Below, piece after piece: positions 50,463 to 57,518 of a DNA stretch of 64,000 nt (positions are counted from its first letter, which is position 1; the number at the start of each line of letters is the position of its first letter). The stretch is taken from the NCBI GenBank assembly GCA_958296445.1, contig OY282565.1, positions 3,769,570 through 3,833,569 of the forward strand, in the 5' to 3' direction. The position numbers and the translations under genes were made by a program. This DNA is from an uncultured Dehalococcoidia bacterium (lineage in GTDB: Bacteria > Chloroflexota > Dehalococcoidia > Lucifugimonadales > UBA3495). The notes beneath the pieces are model-generated. The model was not told where the DNA came from and did no database searches. It was given only the letters and a program-made list of their open reading frames with translations.

Positions 50463-50941
50463 GCCGGCTGCGGGAGCGGAACCGGCGCCGGAACGAGGGG
50501 GCTGCGGGCCTGCGCCCGGCAGCGGTAGTGTCCTGCGACGAGATGTGGAGCTATGCGGGGGCGCGGCGGGGGAGCAAGCGAAAGGACTGCTGGATTTGGA
50601 CCGCAGTAATCAGCGAGGCCGACGGGCGCCGCTGGGTGGATTTCGAGGTGGGCGGCCGCAGCGAGGCGCCTTTCCTGCGGCTGTACCGGCGGCTGCCGGA
50701 GGCGAAGCTGTACCGCAGCGATGCTTACCCGGTGTACCGCTGGTTTCCGCCTGGGCGTCATGCCGTTGGCAAAGGCGGGGCGGTGAATTGGAACGAAGGG
50801 CTGCATTCGGTGTGGCGGGGTAAGCTGAACCGTCTGGCGCGGCGGACCAAGGGATACACCAAAAGCGCCGCAATGCTGGCGTATTCCCTGGCCCTGGTCT
50901 GCTGGCGGCAATGGCTGAAATCCAATACCCCCGCACGTTAA
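50432..50941 (+). CDS. IS1 transposase catalytic part (InsB-like), made by -1 frameshift
   Basis: 169 codons in the -1 frame relative to InsA, overlapping it by 31 bp at the run TCAAAAAAAGG, a typical slippery site. The DDE residues are Asp of SCDEMWSYAG, Asp of YRSDAYPVYRW and the Glu region of NWNEGLHSVWRGKLNRLARR, followed by TKGYTKSAAML as in IS1. The full transposase would be about 250 residues. The independent start at 50432 is formal only. Confidence 0.87.
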   Translation: MGQKKGRQALSRLRERNRRRNEGAAGLRPAAVVSCDEMWSYAGARRGSKRKDCWIWTAVISEADGRRWVDFEVGGRSEAPFLRLYRRLPEAKLYRSDAYPVYRWFPPGRHAVGKGGAVNWNEGLHSVWRGKLNRLARRTKGYTKSAAMLAYSLALVCWRQWLKSNTPAR

Positions 50942-51007
50942 GAATACCACTTGGCTAACCGGAACAGCCCTCCCTACCCAATCCCACAAAAGGAGCCCCA
51001 CCCACGA

Positions 51008-51976
51008 ATGAAAACCATCCGCATCCACCAAACCGGCGCCCCCGACGTCCTCCGCTACGAGGACGCCCCCGAACCCACCCCCGCCCCCAACCAGGCCCTA
51101 GTCGAAATCAAAGCCATCGGCGTCAACTACACCGACGTCTCCAGCCGCAAAGGAACCAACCCCCCCGACGCCTTCCCCTGGACGCCGGGCCGCGAAGCCG
51201 CCGGAGTAGTCACCGCCATAGGCCAAGACGTGACCGAAGTGGCCGTAGGCGACCGGGTAGCCTACGCCATGCACACCGGAACCTACGCCCAGCAACACTG
51301 CGTCCCCGCCTGGCTGCTAGTGCCAATCCCCGCCCAAATGTCCTTCGCCACCGCCGCCGCCACTATGCTACAAGGAATGACCGCCCACTTCCTAGTCTAC
51401 GGCATCGCCCACCTCAACCCCGGCGACCGCGCCCTAGTTCACGCCGGCGCCGGCGGTATGGGCCTCTGGCTAATCCAACTGCTGAAACGCCTAGGCGTCT
51501 ACGTCTTCACCACAGTGTCCACCGACGGCAAAGCCGAACTGGCCGCCGGAGCCGGGGCCGACCACACCATCATCTACACCCGCCAAGACTTCGAGGACGA
51601 AATCAAAAAGTCCACCAACGGCCAGGGCGTGCGAATAGTGCTGGACGCCGTAGGCGCAACCACCTTCAGCAAAGGACTCCGCATCCTGTCCCGCCGCGGC
51701 TATATGGCCCTCTACGGACAAGCCGGCGGCCCGGTTTCCGATGTAGACACCAACGCCCTGCGCAACGGTTCCCTGTTCCTAACCCGCCCCAGCCTAGGCG
51801 ACTACACCGCCACCCGCAACGAGCTGCTCCAACGCGCCAACGACGTCCTAACCTGGACGCAATCCGGCGAAGTAAAACTATACATCGGCCTAGAGCTGCC
51901 CCTCTCCGAAGCCCCCGAAGCCCACCGCAAACTAGAGGGCCGCCAAACCACCGGCAAAATACTCCTAACCCCCTAA
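51008..51976 (+). CDS. NADPH:quinone oxidoreductase-like (zinc-free MDR) protein
   Basis: 322 residues from ATG 51008; an earlier in-frame start at 50951 adds 19 residues without support. KTIRIHQTGAPDVLRYEDAPEP opens the fold; NYTDVSSRKG, PWTPGREAAGVV and GDRVAYAMHTGTYAQ are QOR-type motifs; HAGAGGMGLWLIQLLKRLG binds NADPH. No zinc ligands. Cytoplasmic one-electron or two-electron quinone or enone reduction. Directly downstream of the IS1 element, whose insertion just ahead may affect its promoter. Confidence 0.88.
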   Translation: MKTIRIHQTGAPDVLRYEDAPEPTPAPNQALVEIKAIGVNYTDVSSRKGTNPPDAFPWTPGREAAGVVTAIGQDVTEVAVGDRVAYAMHTGTYAQQHCVPAWLLVPIPAQMSFATAAATMLQGMTAHFLVYGIAHLNPGDRALVHAGAGGMGLWLIQLLKRLGVYVFTTVSTDGKAELAAGAGADHTIIYTRQDFEDEIKKSTNGQGVRIVLDAVGATTFSKGLRILSRRGYMALYGQAGGPVSDVDTNALRNGSLFLTRPSLGDYTATRNELLQRANDVLTWTQSGEVKLYIGLELPLSEAPEAHRKLEGRQTTGKILLTP

Positions 51977-52017
51977 CCCGTCACTACCGCCGCGTACCCG
52001 TCATTCCCGCCGCCCCA

Positions 52018-52120
52018 ACCCGTCATTCCCGCGAAAGCGGGAATCCAGAAAGCTACGCCAAAAGAAACATACCCGCCTATCCCCATCTTTGGATTCCCGC
52101 CCCAGCAGGAATGACGGGCA
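52018..52120. repeat. Pair of REP-like palindromes
   Basis: CGTCATTCCCGCGAAAGCGG at about 52021 and an inverted partner CCCGCCCCAGCAGGAATGACG at about 52096 (here spelt in part) bracket about 50 bp. Palindromes of this type are also inside the Family B MITEs. Between the oxidoreductase and the first narK-like gene. Confidence 0.65.
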
Positions 52121-52174
52121 AACAACGGGAAATGCTATACTCGCAACACCTCCCCATAAGGAGCAACCCCCCCA

Positions 52175-53506
52175 ATGCCCTCCCATTCACGCGGCCCCAA
52201 CGACTCAGGCGAGTTCTACGAGCGGGTAAGCCGCGCCCTAGGGCTAATGTCCCAAGGCGAAAGAATCCGCCTGCTCAACTTCAACACGCCCCAGATGCGG
52301 GCCTTTCACCTTAGCTGGATCGCCTTCTTCCTAGCCTTCTTCGGCTGGTTCGGCGTCGCCCCCCTTATGGTGATTGTCCGCGACGACCTGGATCTCAGCA
52401 AAGCCCAAGTCGGCAACACCATCATCGCCTCCGTCGCCATCACCGTAGTCGCCCGCCCCATCATCGGCTGGCTGTGCGACCGTTTCGGCCCCCGCCTAGT
52501 CTACACCGGCCTGCTGCTGCTCGGCGCCATCCCGGTAATGGGCATCGGCCTCTCCCAAAACTACGAAACCTTCCTGTTATTCCGCCTGGCTATCGGCGTA
52601 ATCGGGGCCTCCTTCGTAATCACCCAATACCACGCCTCGGTAATGTTCGCCCCCAACGTAGTCGGCACCGCCAACGCCGTCACCGCCGGATGGGGCAACC
52701 TAGGCGGCGGCGTAACCCAAATGGTAATGCCCCTTGTCCTTTCCGCCGTAATGCTGTTCGGCGCCAGCGAATTCCTAGGCTGGCGAATCGCTATGATCTT
52801 CCCCGGCGCCGCCCTGCTACTGATGGGCGCCGCCTACTACCTTTTCACCCAAGACACCCCCTACGGCAGCTACGCCAACCTGCGGGCCGAGGGACGCATC
52901 CCCTCGGCCTCCAGCAACCGCGGATCCTTCCTGCAAGCCGCCCGCGACTACCGCGTATGGGTCTTGTTCCTAGCCTACTCCGCCTGCTTCGGCGTCGAGC
53001 TAACCATCAACAACATAGCCGCCCTATACTTCCACGACCGCTTCGGACTAAGCATCGCCGCCGCTGGCATAATAGCCGGGCTGTTCGGCCTGACCAACCT
53101 CTTCGCCCGCCCCCTAGGCGGCATCGCCGGCGACTGGGCCTGGGCCAAATTCGGCAACCGCGCCAAAGTAATAGTCCTGGGCACCGTCCTGCTACTAGAG
53201 GGCCTGTCCCTAGTGCTTTTCGCCCGGATGACCGCCCTCCCCGCCGCGATAGGCGCAATGCTGATATTCAGCCTGTTCGTCCAAATGTCCGAAGGCGCCA
53301 CCTTTTCCGTAGTCCCTTTCATCAACCGCCGCGCCCTAGGCTCCGTCGCCGGAATCGTCGGCGCAGGCGGCAACGCCGGCGCCGTAGCCTTCGGATTCCT
53401 GTTCCGCGCCGACCTGTCCACCCAAACCGCCCTCCTATACGTAGGCATCGCCGTAACCGCCGTAGCCCTGCTGGTATTGCTCCTACGCTTCCGCGCCGAC
53501 GGCTAA
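52175..53506 (+). CDS. MFS transporter, nitrate/nitrite (NarK/NNP) type
   Basis: 443 residues, twelve TM segments. FGWFGVAPLMVIVRDDL, TIIASVAITVVARPIIGWLCDRFGPR (MFS motif A region with the NNP Arg) and the nitrate signature AGWGNLGGGVTQ are present, so the first NS motif is complete; the second lies around VGAGGNAGAVAFG. It exchanges nitrate and nitrite or imports nitrate across the membrane. AAGGAG precedes ATG 52175. Tandem paralogue downstream. Confidence 0.85.
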   Translation: MPSHSRGPNDSGEFYERVSRALGLMSQGERIRLLNFNTPQMRAFHLSWIAFFLAFFGWFGVAPLMVIVRDDLDLSKAQVGNTIIASVAITVVARPIIGWLCDRFGPRLVYTGLLLLGAIPVMGIGLSQNYETFLLFRLAIGVIGASFVITQYHASVMFAPNVVGTANAVTAGWGNLGGGVTQMVMPLVLSAVMLFGASEFLGWRIAMIFPGAALLLMGAAYYLFTQDTPYGSYANLRAEGRIPSASSNRGSFLQAARDYRVWVLFLAYSACFGVELTINNIAALYFHDRFGLSIAAAGIIAGLFGLTNLFARPLGGIAGDWAWAKFGNRAKVIVLGTVLLLEGLSLVLFARMTALPAAIGAMLIFSLFVQMSEGATFSVVPFINRRALGSVAGIVGAGGNAGAVAFGFLFRADLSTQTALLYVGIAVTAVALLVLLLRFRADG

Positions 53507-53583
53507 CCCCCGCCCCCGGGCTATGCGCCCCAGGCCAGTGCTATACTCGCCGCACTCCCCCATAAGGAGCAGCCACCCCCGCA

Positions 53584-54912
53584 ATGGCCTCCAACCCACG
53601 CGGCCCCGACGACCCAACCGAGTTTTACGAGCGCGTAAACCAAGCCCTAGGGCAAATGTCCCAGAGCGAAAGAATACGCCTGTTCAGCTTCAACACGCCC
53701 CAGATGCGGGCCTTTCACCTTAGCTGGCTGGCCGCCTTTATGGCCTTCTTCGGCTGGTTCGGCGTAGCCCCACTAATGGCCGTTGTCCGCGACGACCTAG
53801 AGCTTACCCAAACCCAAGTCGGCAACACCATCATCGCCTCCGTCGCCCTAGTAATCGCCCGCCCCATCATCGGCTGGCTGTGCGACCGTTTCGGCCCCCG
53901 CCTAACCTACACCGGCCTACTGCTGCTAGGCGCCATCCCGGTAATGGGCATCGGCCTCTCCCAAAACTACGAAACCTTCCTATTATTCCGGCTCGCTGCC
54001 AGCGTCATCGGCGCCTCCCTAGTAATCACCCAATACCACACCTCGATAATGTTCGCCCCCAACGTAGTCGGCGCCGCCAGCGGTTTCACCGCCGGATGGG
54101 GCAACCTAGGCAGCGCCGCCGCCCAGATAATAATGCCCCTAATCCTAGCCGCCGTAATGCTGTTCGGCGCCAGCGAGTTCCTAGGCTGGCGAATCGCTAT
54201 GATCTTCCCCGGCGCCGCCCTGCTAATGATGGCCGCCGCCTACTACCTTTTCGCCCAAGACACCCCCTACGGCAGCTACTCCAACCTGCGGGCCAACGGA
54301 CGCATACCCCCCGTCTCCGGCAGCCGCGGATCATTCATGCAAGCCGCCCGCGACTACCGTGTATGGGTCCTATTCCTAGCCTTCGGTGCCTGCCTAGGCG
54401 TAGACCTAACCATCAACAACATCGCCGCCCTCTACTTCCACGACCAATTCGGACTAAGCATCGGCGCCGCCGGCCTGATAGCCGGGCTGTTCGGCCTAAC
54501 CGGCCTCTTCGCCCGCCCCCTAGGCGGCATCGCCGGCGACTGGGCCTGGGCCAAATTCGGCAACCGCGCCAAAGTAGCCGCCCTAGGCGCCTTCCTGCTA
54601 CTAGAGGGCCTGTCCCTGATACTGTTCGCCCGAATGACCACCCTCCCCGCCGCGGTAGCCGCCCTGCTGATATTCAGCCTCTTCGTGCAAATATCCAAAG
54701 GCGCAACCTTCTCCGTAGTCCCCTTCATCAACCGCCGCGCGATGGGTTCCGTAGTCGGAATCGTAGGCTCCGGCGGCAACATAGGCGCCCTAGCCTTCGG
54801 ATTCCTATTCCGCGCCACCCCGTCCACCCAAACCGCCCTCCTATACGTAGGCATAGCCGTAACCGCCATAGCCCTCCTAGTACTACTACTACGCTTCCGC
54901 GCCAACGGCTAA
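53584..54912 (+). CDS. MFS transporter, NarK paralogue with altered signature
   Basis: 442 residues, about 75% identical by eye to the preceding gene, including the N-terminal tail (EFYERVNQALGQMSQSERIRL). The first nitrate signature is changed from GWGNLGGGVTQ to GWGNLGSAAAQ, and the second is VGSGGNIGALAFG. Loss of the Gly run in the pore helix suggests a changed substrate or transport mode. ATG 53584 with AAGGAG upstream; the intergenic segments also match (the pair arose by tandem duplication). Confidence 0.85.
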   Translation: MASNPRGPDDPTEFYERVNQALGQMSQSERIRLFSFNTPQMRAFHLSWLAAFMAFFGWFGVAPLMAVVRDDLELTQTQVGNTIIASVALVIARPIIGWLCDRFGPRLTYTGLLLLGAIPVMGIGLSQNYETFLLFRLAASVIGASLVITQYHTSIMFAPNVVGAASGFTAGWGNLGSAAAQIIMPLILAAVMLFGASEFLGWRIAMIFPGAALLMMAAAYYLFAQDTPYGSYSNLRANGRIPPVSGSRGSFMQAARDYRVWVLFLAFGACLGVDLTINNIAALYFHDQFGLSIGAAGLIAGLFGLTGLFARPLGGIAGDWAWAKFGNRAKVAALGAFLLLEGLSLILFARMTTLPAAVAALLIFSLFVQISKGATFSVVPFINRRAMGSVVGIVGSGGNIGALAFGFLFRATPSTQTALLYVGIAVTAIALLVLLLRFRANG

Positions 54913-54962
54913 CCCCCACCCCCGCCCCCAATTCCGGCCAACCCCCCACCCCAGCCACCCCC

Positions 54963-55778
54963 CTACTGCGCCACCCAACCCCCATCAATCACCAGCTCGC
55001 TCCCCGTAACAAAAGACGACTCATCCGACGCCAAATAAAGAACCCCGTAAGCCACCTCCACAGCCTCCCCATACCGCCCCAGCGGTATCCGCGAAACCAT
55101 CAACTCCTGCACCGACGGGTCACCGCGCCGCCCCTCGGTCATCGGCGTAACAATCGGCCCAGGATGCACCGAATTAGCCCGTATCCCATCGGCGGCATAC
55201 TGCAAAGCCGTAGACTTAGTCAGCAGCCGCACCGCCCCCTTCGACGCGATATACTGCGGACTAGACTCCCCCATAGCCACAATCCCCAACTGCGACGATA
55301 TGTTAATGATAGAACCGCCCCCGGCCCGCCGCATCGCCGGAATAGCATATTTAGTCCCCAGAAACACCCCCTTGGCATTAACCGCCATCACCCGGTCCCA
55401 CTCGGCGGCCGTAGTATCCTCAATCCCGCCAACCGCGCTAACCCCCGCATTATTAACCAGCACATCCAGCCGGCCGAAGCACTCCCCCGCCAAATCCACC
55501 GCCCGCCGCCAATCATCCTCGCTAGTAACATCCAGCCGGACAAACACCCCGGCCCCCTCCGGCAGCCCCGCCACCACCGCCCGCCCCTCATCCTCCAGCA
55601 CATCCCCCACAACCACCCGAGCCCCCTCCCGAGCAAACAACCCCGCCTCCACCGCCCCCATCCCCCGAGCCCCCCCGCTAATCAAAGCCACCTTACCATC
55701 AAGCCGCATAGCCGCCGCGATGTCCAGCTTTTCCGACAGATTGCCGACGAATCCGGCTGTAACGTCTTGACCAGCCAT
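54963..55778 (-). CDS. Short-chain dehydrogenase/reductase
   Basis: 271 residues from ATG 55778, preceded by GGGGGGAG; the family-typical start RLDGKVALISGG is at 55709 and may be the true one. ISGGARGMGAVEAGLF binds NAD(P), DVLVNNAGVSA, INISSQLGI and YIASKGAVRLL give the catalytic Ser-Tyr-Lys, and ELVIDGGWVAQ closes. Substrate unknown, likely a 3-hydroxysteroid or hydroxyacyl type. The frame is open further upstream to 56108 through what looks like another coding piece. Confidence 0.85.
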   Translation of the reverse strand: MAGQDVTAGFVGNLSEKLDIAAAMRLDGKVALISGGARGMGAVEAGLFAREGARVVVGDVLEDEGRAVVAGLPEGAGVFVRLDVTSEDDWRRAVDLAGECFGRLDVLVNNAGVSAVGGIEDTTAAEWDRVMAVNAKGVFLGTKYAIPAMRRAGGGSIINISSQLGIVAMGESSPQYIASKGAVRLLTKSTALQYAADGIRANSVHPGPIVTPMTEGRRGDPSVQELMVSRIPLGRYGEAVEVAYGVLYLASDESSFVTGSELVIDGGWVAQ

Positions 55779-56080
55779 TACTCCCCCCATCGTTATTTTC
55801 CCCCAATGTGTAATATAGACGCTTCCCACACCGACCCCGGATTCAACGCAGGCGGCCAAACGCTTCTCCCAAGCGTCGCGTTGCGCTTCCAGGCAAACCC
55901 GTGAAATCACGTCATCAGGCGGCAGCGCATTCAGACGCTTTTCCGCAAAAGCCAAGCGAGAGCGGAGTTCGTAATAATACTGATAATCCGTCATCCTGCC
56001 AACCCATCCAAGAATTTCTTGGCTTCGGTATCTTCCACCGTGGAAACACCCATCTCCAAAAAACCTTTCCAAAACCCTTC
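55779..56080 (-). other. Coding-like sequence upstream of the SDR, possibly remains of a small gene pair
   Basis: In the SDR frame, ATG 55994 starts TDYQYYYELRSRLAFAEKRL, PPDDVISRVCLEAQRDAWEK, with good codon pattern and no stop before the SDR. Overlapping its ATG by ATGA, another frame ends EMGVSTVEDTEAKKFLDGLAG. That looks like the tail of an upstream antitoxin-like gene; its 5' part would lie where the Family B MITE (56123-56310) was inserted. I cannot name either product. Confidence 0.35.
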
Positions 56081-56122
56081 GCGAGTGTGAGACCATATAG
56101 AATACCACTAAACGGCAGCGTC

Positions 56123-56310
56123 GGTATGCTTAACGTGCGCTGGAATTGCCGTTGTGATTGCGCCCCGCGCCGTCATTCCCGCGAAAGCGGGAATCCACAG
56201 CCCCGGCCCAATACGGCCTTTGCTTCACCGGAACGTCTAGATTCCCCCTTTCCCGGCAATGACGGGATGACGGAATGATTTCGGCAATATCAACACCCGT
56301 TAAGAACACC
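56123..56310. mobile_element. Family B MITE (IS1-like ends), 188 bp, with target duplication
   Basis: Left end GGTATGCTTAACGTGCGC, right end CACCCGTTAAGAACACC (inverted). Perfect 8-bp direct repeats GCAGCGTC at 56115-56122 and 56311-56318. The interior carries CCCGCGAAAGCGGG and a worn partner palindrome, and is nearly the same as the copy at 37471. No coding capacity. The duplication length and ends match IS1. Confidence 0.85.
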
Positions 56311-56342
56311 GCAGCGTCTACCCCGCCTTCCCATAAATCAGC

Positions 56343-56485
56343 GAAAATTGCGAAATTACTTCCGTTGCCTGCCCATCCAACGCTATCCGCCACTCTGAGC
56401 AAATACCCGTCATTCCGAGCAAAGCAAAGAACCCCACCTAGGCCGGCAAGACCCTTCCCCCACGCTCAAAGCAACAAAAAGAAAC
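56343..56485. mobile_element. Family A MITE-like element, worn right end
   Basis: GAAAATTGCGAAATTACTTCC at the left (first bases), then CACTCTGAGCAAATACCCGT, GAGCAAAGCAAAGAACCCCA and AAGACCCTTCCCCCACGCTC. The right end has decayed to AAAAAGAAACACCGC. Downstream, about 56500-56550, lie CTCTGCG-family repeats that end near the stop of the next SDR gene. Confidence 0.6.
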
Positions 56486-56567
56486 ACCGCACCCCCCAAA
56501 AAAACCTCTGCGCCCTCTGCGCCACCTCCGCGCCCTCTGCGTTAAAAACCCCCGTAACCCCCGCCCC

Positions 56568-57383
56568 CTAAAACCGCGTCTGCTGCAACATCGGCGTATA
56601 CGTCCCCGGATGCACCGCGCACAGCCCCGCATCCACCGGCAGCACCACCCCCGTTATCCACCGCGCCTCATCGCTCGCCAGAAACACCGCCGCGTACCCA
56701 ACATCCCACCCCGTCCCCTCCACCTGCATCGGCGCCGAATTACGCCGGTACTCCCGCAAATCATCATCCATCCGCGGCGCCACCATCGGCGTATACACCA
56801 GCCCCGGCGCAATCGCGTTCACCCGTATATTGTCCCTAGCGTGATCCGCCGCCATCGAAATAGTCAACCCGATAACCCCCGCCTTCGACGCAGTATACGG
56901 CGTGCTCATGTGCGCCCGCAGCCCCGCGATCGACGATATGTTAATAATGCTCCCCCCGCCCGTCTGCATCATCCGCGGAATCACCGCCTTGGCTGCCAGC
57001 ACCATAGTCTTCAGATTCACCGTCATCACCCGGTCCCAATCCGCCTCGCTCACCTCCACCACCGTCCCCCGCTGCGAAATCCCCACATTATTGTCCAGAA
57101 TATCCACCCGCCCGTAGCGCTCAACCGCCGCCTGCGCCATCCCCTCGCAATCCTCCAGCCGAGTCATATCCCCCTGAAACACCGACGCCTCGCCCCCCTC
57201 CGACCGGATGATTTCCAGCGTTTCCCCCGCCCGTTCCTCCGCCAAATCCACCAGCAGCACCCGCGCCCCCTCCCGCGCCATCAAAACCGCCGCCGCCTTC
57301 CCGTTCCCCACCCCCGCCCCGCTAGACCCCGCCCCCGTAACAATCGCCACCTTACCCTCAAGCCTAGGCGCGCGCTCCACCAT
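56568..57383 (-). CDS. Short-chain dehydrogenase/reductase
   Basis: 271 residues from ATG 57383 (GGAGG upstream; an alternative ATG is at 57419). AIVTGAGSSGAGVGNGKAAA is an extended cofactor loop, DILDNNVGISQRG replaces the usual NNAG by NNVG, and INISSIAGL with PYTASKAGVIGL supplies Ser, Tyr and Lys. The C-terminal WITGVVLPVDAGLCA closes the fold. Oxidoreductase of unknown substrate. Confidence 0.86.
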   Translation of the reverse strand: MVERAPRLEGKVAIVTGAGSSGAGVGNGKAAAVLMAREGARVLLVDLAEERAGETLEIIRSEGGEASVFQGDMTRLEDCEGMAQAAVERYGRVDILDNNVGISQRGTVVEVSEADWDRVMTVNLKTMVLAAKAVIPRMMQTGGGSIINISSIAGLRAHMSTPYTASKAGVIGLTISMAADHARDNIRVNAIAPGLVYTPMVAPRMDDDLREYRRNSAPMQVEGTGWDVGYAAVFLASDEARWITGVVLPVDAGLCAVHPGTYTPMLQQTRF

Positions 57384-57518
57384 AAAACCAACCTCCAAAC
57401 CATCCAAATCCACCCTCACCCCCCCTCAAAGCGTAGATTCGCGGATAACCCGCCGCGTTGTCAAGCCCGCAAAGTTATGGTATTTTGGAATCACTGATAT
57501 AGCTGGAAGTAAACAGCA

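Larger units (their letters stand above)
50110..50948 (+). mobile_element. IS1-family insertion sequence, complete
   Basis: 839 bp bounded by imperfect 31-bp inverted repeats (left GGTATTCTTAACATAAGGGG, 50110-50140; right end 50918-50948, ending TTAAGAATACC). Flanked by a perfect 8-bp target duplication, ACTTGGCT (50102-50109 and 50949-50956). Two overlapping frames encode InsA- and InsB-like proteins with a slippery A7 between. A recent insertion, probably still able to move. Confidence 0.92.

Noticed and set aside
53880..55904. 674-codon plus-strand open frame
   Set aside because: Out-of-frame reading of the second narK gene and antisense of the SDR, dominated by Arg/Pro/His.
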